A DNA stretch of 64,000 nt, taken from NCBI RefSeq assembly GCF_900117395.1, contig NZ_FPEG01000003.1, forward strand, positions 620,001 to 684,000. Reading direction: 5' to 3'. The position numbers and the translations under genes are program-made. The notes below the pieces were generated by a model. That model saw nothing but the letters and a program-made list of their open reading frames with translations. It was not told the origin of the DNA and ran no database searches. Shown one piece after another: positions 1 through 7,962 of this stretch. The DNA is from Agrococcus sp. Marseille-P2731. GTDB taxonomy: Bacteria > Actinomycetota > Actinomycetes > Actinomycetales > Microbacteriaceae. Positions within the stretch are counted from its first letter, which is position 1, and the number at the start of each line of letters is the position of its first letter.

Positions 1-488
1 TCGTGGCGACCGCCACCGCCTATCGCGGCGACACGGAGCTCGTGCGCACGGCGCTCGCGGCGCTCGCGGGTGAGCCGGTCACGGTCGTCGTGACGATGGG
101 CGAGGGGGCGGCGCCCGGCCTGCCCGTGCCGCGGAACGCCCGCATCGAGCGGTTCCTGCCGCACGGGCTGCTGCTCGAGCGGGCGAAGGTGGCGATCACC
201 CACGGCGGGCTCGGGGTCACGCAGAAGGCGCTCGCGCATCGCGTGCCGGTCGTCGCGGTGCCTGCGGGCCGCGACCAGGTCGAGGTCGCGGCACGCGTGC
301 AGCACGCGGGCGCTGGCGTGCGGCTCGATCCCGAGCGGCTGACGCCCGCGCGGCTGCGGGATGCGGTGCGGCGGGCACGGGGGATGCGCGAGGGGGTCGA
401 CGCGGTCGCGGCGGGGCTCGCCGCGGCCGGTGGCGCGCCGCGAGCCGCCGACCTCATCGAGGAGCAGCTCGCGGCGCAGCAGCGCTGA
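1..488 (+). CDS. Glycosyltransferase (UGT/MGT type), C-terminal part, cut by window start
   Basis: The reading frame is open from the first bases, so the gene begins outside the window; the in-frame GTG at 3 is not a credible start. The visible 161 residues are the donor-binding half of a GT-B glycosyltransferase of the UGT/macrolide-glycosyltransferase family. Diagnostic segments are ITHGGLGVTQKAL near residue 66, where the His-Gly-Gly binds the nucleotide-sugar phosphates, and VPAGRDQVEVAARV just after it. Such enzymes move a sugar from a UDP or dTDP donor to a small acceptor. The acceptor cannot be inferred. The gene ends 22 bp before the convergent Mn-catalase gene. Confidence 0.85.
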   Translation, partial: VATATAYRGDTELVRTALAALAGEPVTVVVTMGEGAAPGLPVPRNARIERFLPHGLLLERAKVAITHGGLGVTQKALAHRVPVVAVPAGRDQVEVAARVQHAGAGVRLDPERLTPARLRDAVRRARGMREGVDAVAAGLAAAGGAPRAADLIEEQLAAQQR

Positions 489-510
489 CGCGGGTCGCGC
501 TGACCGCCGG

Positions 511-1392
511 TCACTCCATGTGCAGCTTGTCCTGCACCTCGCCGGCGACCTTCTCCATCAGGTTGGGCTTGGGCGTCGTGCCGTACCAGCGGGCGTCCGG
601 CTGCGTCGGCGGCGGCATGGGCACGCCGCGCTCGGGCTCAGCACGATAGGAGAACTCGCCGTTGCCGTCGGGGGTGGGACCGCTCGCCCAGCTGCCCTCG
701 CCGGCCGCTGGGCCGTCGCTGAAGTTGATGTACTCGTAGGACACCTCGGTGTGCTCCTTCTTCTGCGGGAAGTTGCTCGGCACCGGCAGGCTCTCGATGC
801 CCTCCGCCTGCAGCTCGGCGGCGGCGGCGATCCACTGGTTCTGGTGCATCGTGTCGCGTGCCAGGAGGAACTTCAAGAGGTCGCGCACTCCGTGGTCGTC
901 CGTCATGTGATAGAGCCTGGCGACCTGCACGCGGCCCTGCATCTCGGCGTTCGCGTTGGCCGTGAAGTCGGCCAGCAGGTTGCCGCTGGCGGTGATGTAG
1001 CTGCCCGACCAGGGGTTGCCCATCGAGTCGACCGGGCGCGCGCCCGCGCCCGCGACGATGCCCTGCTGGATGTCGGTGCCACCCACGACCGCGGCGACGG
1101 TCGGGTCTGCCTGGACCGCTTCGTCGGTGATGCCGAGCGGGGCCTTCTCGAGCAGCTGCGCGATCATCGTCGCGAGCATCTCGACGTGCCCCATCTCCTC
1201 GGCGCCGATGCCGAAGACCAGGTCGCGGTACTTGCCGGGCATGTGCATGTTCCAGGCCTGGAACTGGTACTGCATCGCCACGCTGATCTCGCCGTACTGG
1301 CCTCCGAGCACCTCTTGCAGCTTGCGCGCGTACACGGCGTCCGGCTTGTCGGGGGTGGCCTTGTGCTGCAGCTCTTGCCTGTGGAAGTACAT
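511..1392 (-). CDS. Manganese (non-haem) catalase
   Basis: The protein is a 293-residue Mn-catalase, the usual length, and decomposes hydrogen peroxide at a dinuclear manganese centre in the cytoplasm. The ligand set is readable: E35 (QYGEIS), E66 and H69 (GAEEMGHVE), E150 (NANAEMQGR) and H183 (DTMHQNQW), in the ferritin-like four-helix bundle. I chose the ATG at 1392 (MYFHRQ) because GGAGGAG lies 8 bases upstream and the family starts there; the frame stays open further upstream only because of high GC. The C-terminal tail after the bundle is proline-rich and variable in the family. It is divergent from the oxidoreductase at 1613, sharing a 220-bp promoter region. Confidence 0.95.
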   Translation of the reverse strand: MYFHRQELQHKATPDKPDAVYARKLQEVLGGQYGEISVAMQYQFQAWNMHMPGKYRDLVFGIGAEEMGHVEMLATMIAQLLEKAPLGITDEAVQADPTVAAVVGGTDIQQGIVAGAGARPVDSMGNPWSGSYITASGNLLADFTANANAEMQGRVQVARLYHMTDDHGVRDLLKFLLARDTMHQNQWIAAAAELQAEGIESLPVPSNFPQKKEHTEVSYEYINFSDGPAAGEGSWASGPTPDGNGEFSYRAEPERGVPMPPPTQPDARWYGTTPKPNLMEKVAGEVQDKLHME

Positions 1393-1467
1393 GGTGAAGC
1401 TCCTCCGGTCTCGCTCTGCCCGGGCCCCTGCGGCCGCGGTGCCGATCGGCACGCTACGCCCGCGAGT

Positions 1468-1488
1468 GGGGTACAACAACGGGGTACA
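1468..1488. promoter_or_regulatory. Direct repeat GGGGTACA x2 upstream of Mn-catalase
   Basis: Two exact copies of GGGGTACA start 13 bp apart (1468 and 1481) in the divergent promoter region, 76-96 bp upstream of the catalase start. On the minus strand they read TGTACCCC twice. This spacing is just over one helical turn and could be a regulator site. No regulator is known from the sequence. Confidence 0.4.
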
Positions 1489-1612
1489 TTGCCGCATCTC
1501 GTGCGAATCTCCTGAGAACGTCCCTCCTACGGCTCCATCGGAATGCGCTGCCAGCGACGCGGGTTGGCTCGAGCAGAACGATCGGCAGCAGTGCGACGAC
1601 CAAGGAGACGAC

Positions 1613-2254
1613 ATGGCGAAGATCACGGTGCTCGGCGCGACAGGGTTCGCGGGCAGCCACATCGCGGCAGAGGCAGCGGCGCGCGGCCATGAGGTCACCC
1701 TCGTCTCGCGGTCGCAGCCGAAGGATGCGCCCGCGGGCGCGCGCGTGCTGCAGGGCTCGGTGCTCGATGGCGCGCTGCTCGCGCAGGCGCTCACCGGCGC
1801 CGACGCGGTGATCGGCGCGCTGTCGCCGCGCGGCGACATGGAGGGCAAGGTGGCGGATGCCTATGCCGACATCGCGGGCAGGCTCGCGGGCACGACGGCG
1901 CGGTTCATCATCGTCGGCGGCTTCGGATCGCTGAAGGACGCGAACGGCGAGCGCATCGTCGAGACCGAGGCCTTCGCACCGGAGTACAAGGACGAGGCGC
2001 GCGAGCTGTTCTCGGCGTACGAGCGGGTCAGCGCCGTCGACGGCGTCGACTGGACGTACGTGTCGCCGGCTGGCACCTTCGGCAGCTACGTGCCCGACCA
2101 GCAGCGCCGCGGCGAGTACCGCACCGGTGGCGACACCCCGCTCGAGACGGAGGACGGCGGCTCGCTGATCTCGGGCGCCGACTTCGCCCTCGCCGTCGTC
2201 GACGCGATCGAGTCGGGCGAGCACCGCCGCGCGCACGTGCACTTCGCCTACTGA
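1613..2254 (+). CDS. NAD(P)H-binding epimerase-like oxidoreductase
   Basis: The protein has 213 residues and a single Rossmann fold of the atypical SDR/NmrA-like NAD(P)H-binding family. The dinucleotide motif GATGFAGSH is at residues 8-16, followed by the acidic/basic strand VTLVSRSQ. IIVGGFGSL and WTYVSPAG are the usual strands 5 and 6. No Tyr-x-x-x-Lys pair is visible, as is common in this subgroup, so it may be a flavin/quinone reductase or a sensor rather than a classical dehydrogenase. The start ATG at 1613 follows AAGGAG at 1602. It is divergent from Mn-catalase, which hints at a shared redox stress role, but this is only context. Confidence 0.85.
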   Translation: MAKITVLGATGFAGSHIAAEAAARGHEVTLVSRSQPKDAPAGARVLQGSVLDGALLAQALTGADAVIGALSPRGDMEGKVADAYADIAGRLAGTTARFIIVGGFGSLKDANGERIVETEAFAPEYKDEARELFSAYERVSAVDGVDWTYVSPAGTFGSYVPDQQRRGEYRTGGDTPLETEDGGSLISGADFALAVVDAIESGEHRRAHVHFAY

Positions 2255-2376
2255 CCTCGCGCGTCGAGGACGCCGCGGCCCGCTCTCGCCCGTCGAGCAG
2301 GCCGCGGCCCGGAGGGTCGCTGCCGTCACGAGACGCCCCCCTGGCGCCTCCCAGCCGCACCTGGCACCGTGGCCCC

Positions 2377-2565
2377 ATGGCTACCGAATGGATCCCTGAC
2401 TACGGCGAGCTGCTCAAGCGCGGCGTCACCATCCCCCTCGACGGCACCGAGGATGACGCGGTCACCGCGGTGCTGCAGCAGCTCGACGCCGGCGGCCCGC
2501 TCCCCTCGGAGACCGACGTGCGCCAGCTGGTGCAGGATGCCCGCGCGGGCTACCAGGGCGACTGA
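2377..2565 (+). CDS. Small hypothetical protein, 62 aa
   Basis: A short acidic protein (MATEWIPDYGELL...) with typical local codon usage and an ATG start. No motif, signal peptide or membrane segment is visible. It reads like a compact helical protein. It lies 122 bp after the oxidoreductase and 30 bp before the nitroreductase-family gene, so it may be cotranscribed with the latter. The function is unknown to me. Third-position GC bias supports that it is coding, but without homologues I cannot be certain. Confidence 0.55.
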   Translation: MATEWIPDYGELLKRGVTIPLDGTEDDAVTAVLQQLDAGGPLPSETDVRQLVQDARAGYQGD

Positions 2566-2594
2566 CTGCCCGCGGTCATGACGCCGCTGCTGTC

Positions 2595-3110
2595 ATGACG
2601 CATCCGCTGCGCCGGGCGCTGCGCCGCCTGCTGGCGCCCGTGTCGCGCACCCGCGCGTTCCGCCGCGTCGGCCCGCGCGTCATGCCGATCGCGGAGCGCA
2701 TCGCGACGCGGCTGACGGGCGGGCGGCTGGTCGTCTCCGGCATCCTGGTGCCCTCGCTGGTACTGCACACGCGCGGCGCGAAGACGGGGAAGCCGCGGCG
2801 CTCGGAGCTCATGTTCACACCGGACGGCGACGGCGGAGCGATCGTCGCCGGCACGAGCTTCGCGCGCGCCCAGCACCCGGGCTGGACGGCGAACCTGGCC
2901 GAGCATCCGGACGCAGAGGTCGTCGTGCGGGGCCTGCGCTACCCGGTGCGGGCGACGCGCATCGCGGCCGACGAGCGCGACGCCGCGTGGGCGCGCATCG
3001 AGGCGCAGTGGCCGGGCTATCGGGAGTACGAGCGCGACTCGGGCCGCACCGTGCGCCTGTTCAGGCTCACGACGGATGCGGTGCCGTCACCGTTCCGCGA
3101 GCGCCGCTAG
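2595..3110 (+). CDS. Deazaflavin (F420)-dependent nitroreductase family protein
   Basis: The 171-residue protein matches the DDN-like nitroreductase/quinone-reductase family of actinobacteria. The split beta-barrel signature is seen in VLHTRGAKTGKPRRSELMF (residues about 56-74), then IVAGTSFARAQHPGWTANL and the strand VVVRGLRYPVRATR. The family uses F420H2 and often sits at the inner face of the membrane, reducing quinones or nitro compounds. The N-terminus is Arg-rich, as in many members. The stop overlaps the stop of the convergent arginase-fold gene by 4 bases. A second family member is at 9439. Confidence 0.85.
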   Translation: MTHPLRRALRRLLAPVSRTRAFRRVGPRVMPIAERIATRLTGGRLVVSGILVPSLVLHTRGAKTGKPRRSELMFTPDGDGGAIVAGTSFARAQHPGWTANLAEHPDAEVVVRGLRYPVRATRIAADERDAAWARIEAQWPGYREYERDSGRTVRLFRLTTDAVPSPFRERR

Positions 3111-4003
3111 GGCGCCAGCGCCGACGCGAGGGCCGAGACGAGCCTGGGCAGCGCCGTCGGATCCGACGCCGCGTGGTTCGGGTCGAGCTGGCCGATCGAC
3201 ATCCCCCAGCAGTCCGGATCGTGCAGGAGCTCGACGAGGGCCTGCTCGAGGATGGCGATGGTCGGCCCGCTGCTGCGGCCGTTGACGTTCTCGGCGATCG
3301 GCGCGTCGAGGAAGTCGAGCACGTCGACGTCGAGGTGCACGACGAACGGGCCCGGCTCGAGCGAGCCGCGGGCCCGGTGCGCCGCCGCGCGGGGATCGGC
3401 GCAGAGCGCTGCCTGCTCGACGACGGTGAGACCGAGGCCCGCCGCCTGCTCGCGCTCCCACTCCGTCGTCTCGCGCGTCGTGTCGGCGCCGAGGTAGACG
3501 AGATCCGCCGGGCGCAGCAGGGGCATGCGACCGGTCGCGTCGGCGAGCTCGGCGGCGGCACCCTCGAGGGCCAGCGCGTGCGCCATGCCCATCCAGCTGA
3601 GCGAGCCCTCCGTGGTCGAGCCCGGGGTGTTCAGGTCGAGGTGCCTGTCGACATAGAGGAGCCGCGGCCGCTCGCCGGCCTGCGCCATCGCAGCGCACAT
3701 CCCGACGGCGACGGTGCAGCTGCCGCCGAGCACGAGCAGGCGCTCGCCCTGCGCGAGCAGCATCGCGGCCGCGTCGGCGAGCTCGACCATCGCCTCCGCC
3801 TCGTCGCCGAGGTTCTGCGCGAAGGGGCTCGTGCGGTCGGGCACCCAGACCCGCCTCGTCAGATCGCCCGCGTCGACGACCTGCGCACCCGTCGCCGCCA
3901 GCGCCTCGACGAGGCCCGCATCCCGCAGCGCCCCCGGCGCCCGCTCGACGCCGAGGCAGTAGGCACCGGCACTGCTCGGAACGCCCAACACGGTGACCTT
4001 CAT
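3107..4003 (-). CDS. Arginase/ureohydrolase-fold protein with altered metal motif
   Basis: The 298-residue protein belongs to the arginase/agmatinase/formimidoylglutamase superfamily. Two metal-binding motifs are recognisable: YVDRHLDLN (family DAHxD) and VHLDVDVLD (family SFDVD). The first motif, normally GGDHS with a metal-binding histidine, reads LGGSCTVAVG here, so the Asp and His are replaced by Ser and Cys. The binuclear Mn site may therefore be changed or lost, and substrate is unknown. The start ATG at 4003 (MKVTVLGVPSSAG) matches the family N-terminal strand. It is convergent with the nitroreductase (4-base overlap) and divergent from the SDR at 4149. Confidence 0.8.
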   Translation of the reverse strand: MKVTVLGVPSSAGAYCLGVERAPGALRDAGLVEALAATGAQVVDAGDLTRRVWVPDRTSPFAQNLGDEAEAMVELADAAAMLLAQGERLLVLGGSCTVAVGMCAAMAQAGERPRLLYVDRHLDLNTPGSTTEGSLSWMGMAHALALEGAAAELADATGRMPLLRPADLVYLGADTTRETTEWEREQAAGLGLTVVEQAALCADPRAAAHRARGSLEPGPFVVHLDVDVLDFLDAPIAENVNGRSSGPTIAILEQALVELLHDPDCWGMSIGQLDPNHAASDPTALPRLVSALASALAP

Positions 4004-4148
4004 CGGGCTCTCCACCAACGCAGGGTCTCGACCATGCGGCCACCATGCATCGGATGCGGGACGACGCGCAAGGGCCGCGGCGCCCGCGCACGCGTCCCGG
4101 GCGGGCGGATGCGCGCTGCCCGCCGACCGCGCAGGGCACACTGGGTGC

Positions 4149-4790
4149 ATGCGCATCCTCATCGCCGGCGCCAGCAGCGCGCTCGGCCACGCCACCGCAT
4201 CCGCCCTGCTCGACGCGGGTCATGACGTCATCGCCGTCGGATCGAGCGCGGATCGGCTCGGGCTCGTCGACGCGACCGGGCGCTTCGAGTGCGACCTGAC
4301 CGACCTGGCGGCGGTCGAGCAGCTCGCTGCAGAGGTCGGCGAGCTCGACGGCCTGCTGCACCTGGTCGGCGGCTGGCGCGGCGGCGGTGGTCTCGCCGGC
4401 CAGAGCGATGACGACTGGGCATGGCTCGAGGCGCGCGTGGTGGGCACGCTGCGCAACACCACGCGAGCGTTCGCCGAGGCGATCGGTCGGTCGGATGCGG
4501 GGGTCATCGCGATCATCTCGTCGACCGGCGTCGAGAAGCCGACCGCTGGCAACGCGAACTACGTCGCGCTGAAGGCGGCGGCCGAGGCGTGGCTCGCGGC
4601 GGTCGGGCACGCGCTGCGGGCCACACCGGCGCGCACGGTGGTGCACCGCGTGAAGGCGCTGGTCTCCGATGCCGAGCGCGCCGCCCAGCCCGACAGGGAG
4701 TTCGCCGGCTTCACCGACGTCACCGAGCTCGCCGCGACCCTCGCCGCCGAGTTCGCCGCACCCGCGCCGGGCAGCGCCAACGGCGGCTGA
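4149..4790 (+). CDS. Short-chain dehydrogenase/reductase
   Basis: A 213-residue classical-type SDR with the Rossmann motif GASSALGHA at residues 7-15, the NAG-like strand LLHLVGGW, catalytic Ser in AIISSTG and the Tyr-x-x-x-Lys pair in NYVALKAAAEAW. It should be an NAD(P)-dependent oxidoreductase; the substrate is not predictable. It is slightly shorter than the typical 240-250 residues. The ATG at 4149 has no Shine-Dalgarno, but CACACT at 4137-4142, a TANNNT-like minus-10 element, sits 6 bases upstream, so the transcript may be leaderless. Confidence 0.85.
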   Translation: MRILIAGASSALGHATASALLDAGHDVIAVGSSADRLGLVDATGRFECDLTDLAAVEQLAAEVGELDGLLHLVGGWRGGGGLAGQSDDDWAWLEARVVGTLRNTTRAFAEAIGRSDAGVIAIISSTGVEKPTAGNANYVALKAAAEAWLAAVGHALRATPARTVVHRVKALVSDAERAAQPDREFAGFTDVTELAATLAAEFAAPAPGSANGG

Positions 4791-4793
4791 TCC

Positions 4794-4862
4794 GCTCTCA
4801 ACCGCCTGACCGGTCGGGCGACCTGCTCTCGCGGCCGTGACCGCCGATCAGCCGGTCGAGCG
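4794..4862. repeat. Intergenic palindromic repeat, family A, copy 1
   Basis: The gap after the SDR holds an imperfect palindrome with ends TCAACCGCCTGACCGG and ATCAGCCGGTCGAGCG. It belongs to the CTCAACCGG-type family found also at 9373, 14325, 15855 and 36226-36366. It may act as a transcription terminator for the gene upstream. The remaining bases up to 5032 show no other structure. Confidence 0.65.
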
Positions 4863-5032
4863 ATGCGCCAGACTGCGCCTATGCATCGGCGCAATTGCCC
4901 GACTATGCTCGCGAATACCTGCAGGGCTCGCCGTCGAGGGCTGCAGCGCCTCGCGTCCCCGAGCACCGCTGGAGCCTCCATGCCGTCACGCCGCATCGCC
5001 GAGCCCCGGCGATGCTCCACACCGCCCCGGCC

Positions 5033-5803
5033 ATGAGCACCGTCGCGCCCAAGCACGCACCGCTCCTCTCGCGCGCGCTGCTGATCGGTCGCATCGCCCT
5101 CGCCGCTGCCATCGCGGCCGCCGTGCTCGGCCAGCTGAGCACGAGCCTCCAGTTCTGGACGCTCAGGGGTGATCCCGACATCCCCCTGCACGTGATCAAC
5201 TTCTTCAGCTTCTTCGCCATCCAGGCGAACCTGCTGGCGATGGTCACGCTGGCACTGCTCGCCGTGCGGGCGCTCCGCCGGGCACCGCTCGGCCGGGCCA
5301 TCCACGTGCTCGCGCTGTGCGCGACGGCCTACCTGGTGGCGACCGGCATCGTCTACAACACCGTGCTGCTCGGCGTCGAGCTGCCGCTGGGAGCGACGCT
5401 CGGCTGGTCGAACGTCGTCCTGGTCCTGATCGCGCCGCTCGGGATGCTCATCGACTGGCTGCTCAGTGCCAGGGAGCGCGCGGTGCGGTGGCCGGATCTC
5501 GCCATCGTCACCATCTATCCGCTCCTGTGGCTGACCTACACCCTGGTGCGCGGCCCGCTCGTCTCGTTCCAGACCGGTGCGCGCGATCACTGGTACCCCG
5601 CGCCCGTCCTCGACCCGGCCGGCTACGAGAACGGCTACGGCAGCGTCATGCTCCTGACCCTCGCGATCGCGGCGACGTTCGCGATCGCGGGAGCGGTGCT
5701 GATCACCGTCAGCCGCGCTGCGTCGAGCGCGCGGGCACATACCGTCACCACCGAGCCGCGAGGTCGCGGCGACCGAGAGCTCGAGCCGGAGGGCCTTGCA
5801 TGA
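5033..5803 (+). CDS. Pr6Pr-family integral membrane protein
   Basis: The protein (256 residues from MSTVAPK) has about six hydrophobic helices and resembles the actinobacterial Pr6Pr/FAR-17a-like membrane family. Conserved-looking features are NFFSFFAIQANLLA in the second helix region, TGIVYNTVLL and DHWYPAPVLDP near the end. No enzymatic role is established. The start is uncertain: an in-frame ATG at 5012 is also possible and neither has a clear ribosome site. The stop overlaps the next start (ATGA at 5800), so it is translationally coupled to the cyclase-domain receptor and probably works with it or is cotranscribed. Confidence 0.75.
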   Translation: MSTVAPKHAPLLSRALLIGRIALAAAIAAAVLGQLSTSLQFWTLRGDPDIPLHVINFFSFFAIQANLLAMVTLALLAVRALRRAPLGRAIHVLALCATAYLVATGIVYNTVLLGVELPLGATLGWSNVVLVLIAPLGMLIDWLLSARERAVRWPDLAIVTIYPLLWLTYTLVRGPLVSFQTGARDHWYPAPVLDPAGYENGYGSVMLLTLAIAATFAIAGAVLITVSRAASSARAHTVTTEPRGRGDRELEPEGLA

Positions 5804-7962
5804 CCGAGACCAGCGCACCGCAGTCTGCGCCCCAGCCCGCACCGCATCCGTCACCCCGTCGGCGCCGGTTCGGCCTCAGCGCGCAGTCGAAGCTGCTGGC
5901 GATGCTGCTCGGCGTCAGCCTCCTCGCCTCGATCGTGGTCGGCGTGATCGGCTACCGCAGCGGGCAGGAGAGTCTGCGGAGCGCCGCCTTCGAGCAGCTC
6001 ACGACCGTGCGCGAGCTGCGTGCAGAGGCGATCGAGCGCGAGTTCTCGTCGCTGCAGACGAACGTCGAGCTGCAGTCGCGCAACGCCAGCTCGGTCGAGG
6101 GTGCCGCCGCGTTCATCGCCGGCTTCGAGGCCCTGGAGGGGACGGAGCTCGACGCTGCCCAGGACGCCACGCTCACCCGCTTCTTCGAGGAGGAGTACGT
6201 CCCCGCCCTCGAGAGCAGGAGCGGCAGCGAGTTCGAGCCCGCATCCTTCATCCCCGCGACGGACCCCGGTCGCTACCTGCAGTACCACTACACGGCGCAG
6301 CGGGCGATCGATGACTTCGACGCCGGGCTCGCGCTCTCGGATGCGGGCGACGGCAGCCAGTGGAGCGCCGCGAACGCGCGCTACGGCCCGTACTTCCAGA
6401 GCCTCGTGGAGGAGCTGGGCTACGAGGATGTGCTGATCCTCAACACGGATGCGGAGATCGTCTACAGCGCCTACAAGAGCGTCGACCTCGGGGTGTCGAT
6501 GCGCGAGGCTCCCTATGAGGGCTCGTCGCTCACGACGGCGGTCGACGAGGCCCTGCGATCGGGCTCGCTCGACTCGGTGATCACGACCGACTTCGAGCGC
6601 TACCTGCCCTCGCTCGGCATCCCGACCGCGTGGGTCGTCTCACCGATCGGCACCGCGACCGAGCTCACCGGCGTGCTCGCCGTGCAGGTGCCGATCGAGC
6701 AGATCAACGCGGTGATGACGGGCGGTGGCGACTGGCTCGCGCAGGGGCTCGGCGAGACGGGCGAGGCGTACCTCGCGGGCGCCGACGGGCTCATGCGCAG
6801 CGCCTCGAGGCTGCTGACGGAGGAGCCGGATGCCTACGCGGCGACCGTGATCGCGAACGGCACGCCGCCGGAGGTCGCCGAGCGGATGGTGCGGGTCGCT
6901 GGCACCGTGCTGCTCCAGCCGGTCGACTCGGGCGCGCTGCAGGCGGCGCTGCGGGGCCAGTCGGGCACGATGGTCGGCCCGCAGTACACCGAGGGGTCGA
7001 GCCTGATCGCCTACGCGCCGCTCGAGATCGAAGGGCTCAACTGGGCGATCATCGCGCACATCGACGCGAGCGAGGCGTTCGCCCCCGTGAACGACTTCGC
7101 GCGGGACATGACCATCTGGACGCTGGCGATCCTGCTGGCGGTCAGCGTGCTGTCGCTGCTGCTCGCGCAGGTGTTCGTGCGGCCGATCCGGCAGCTCGTG
7201 GATGCGGTGCGGCGCCTCACCGCCGGCGCGCTCGACGTGCGGGTGCCGGCGCGCTCCCGCGACGAGTTCGGCGACCTGGGCCTCGCGTTCAACGAGATGG
7301 CCGAGAGCCTCAAGGTGAAGCAGGAGCTCATCGAGGAGCAGCAGTCGGAGAACGAGCGGCTGCTGGGCACGCTGCTGCCGGGTTCGGTCGCCGCGCGCTA
7401 CCGCGACGGCGAGGAGTCGATCGCGGAGGAGCACGAGGACGTCTCGGTCGTCTACGCCGAGCTGATCGGCTTCGACGAGCACACGCGCGGCCTCTCGGGC
7501 TCGCAGGAGATCGAGGCGCTGAACGCGCTCATGCGCGGCTTCGACGAGGCTGCCACGACCGCAGGGGTCGAGCGGGTGCGCACGCTGCGCGGAGGCTACC
7601 TGGCGAGCTCGGGGCTCGTGGTGCCGCGGGTCGACAACGCGCTGCGAGCGGTGAGCTTCGCGCGCGAGATGCGCGCCGTGGTGCAGCGCTTCAACGCGCA
7701 GCACGGGACGCAGCTCGACATCCGCGCCGGCGTCGACACCGGTGCCGTGAAGAGCGGGCTCGTCGCGCGCACCAACCTCGCCTACGACCTGTGGGGCGAT
7801 GCGGTGAGCCTGGCGTTCGCGATGCGCGCCGCCTCGCGCGAGCCGGGCATCTACGTCTCGGCGGCGGTGCGGGAGCGGCTGGCGGGCTCGGTCGAGTTCG
7901 TCGAGGCGGGCACCGTCGAGGCGCGCGAGCGCACCGAGACGATCTGGAGCGTCGTGGCATGA
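5800..7962 (+). CDS. Membrane receptor with HAMP and degenerate class III cyclase domain
   Basis: The 720-residue protein has a Pro-rich cytoplasmic tail, TM1 at about 32-52, a large extracellular Cache-like sensor region, TM2 at 437-460, a HAMP domain (about 461-510), a short coiled coil and a class III nucleotide cyclase domain from about 547. The cyclase active site is degenerate. The first metal Asp is E554 (YAELIGF for FADIVGF), the second is G598 (TLRGGY for TIGDAY), the catalytic Asn is S670 and the catalytic Arg is A674, although YDLWGD is intact. It is therefore probably a non-catalytic signalling domain. Start and stop overlap neighbours by ATGA, placing it directly upstream of a cNMP-domain channel. 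Confidence 0.9.
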   Translation: MTETSAPQSAPQPAPHPSPRRRRFGLSAQSKLLAMLLGVSLLASIVVGVIGYRSGQESLRSAAFEQLTTVRELRAEAIEREFSSLQTNVELQSRNASSVEGAAAFIAGFEALEGTELDAAQDATLTRFFEEEYVPALESRSGSEFEPASFIPATDPGRYLQYHYTAQRAIDDFDAGLALSDAGDGSQWSAANARYGPYFQSLVEELGYEDVLILNTDAEIVYSAYKSVDLGVSMREAPYEGSSLTTAVDEALRSGSLDSVITTDFERYLPSLGIPTAWVVSPIGTATELTGVLAVQVPIEQINAVMTGGGDWLAQGLGETGEAYLAGADGLMRSASRLLTEEPDAYAATVIANGTPPEVAERMVRVAGTVLLQPVDSGALQAALRGQSGTMVGPQYTEGSSLIAYAPLEIEGLNWAIIAHIDASEAFAPVNDFARDMTIWTLAILLAVSVLSLLLAQVFVRPIRQLVDAVRRLTAGALDVRVPARSRDEFGDLGLAFNEMAESLKVKQELIEEQQSENERLLGTLLPGSVAARYRDGEESIAEEHEDVSVVYAELIGFDEHTRGLSGSQEIEALNALMRGFDEAATTAGVERVRTLRGGYLASSGLVVPRVDNALRAVSFAREMRAVVQRFNAQHGTQLDIRAGVDTGAVKSGLVARTNLAYDLWGDAVSLAFAMRAASREPGIYVSAAVRERLAGSVEFVEAGTVEARERTETIWSVVA

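Noticed and set aside
1393..1848. N-terminal extension of the Mn-catalase to 445 residues
   Set aside because: The extension overlaps the divergent gene, lacks similarity to catalases, and the good ribosome site lies before the ATG at 1392.
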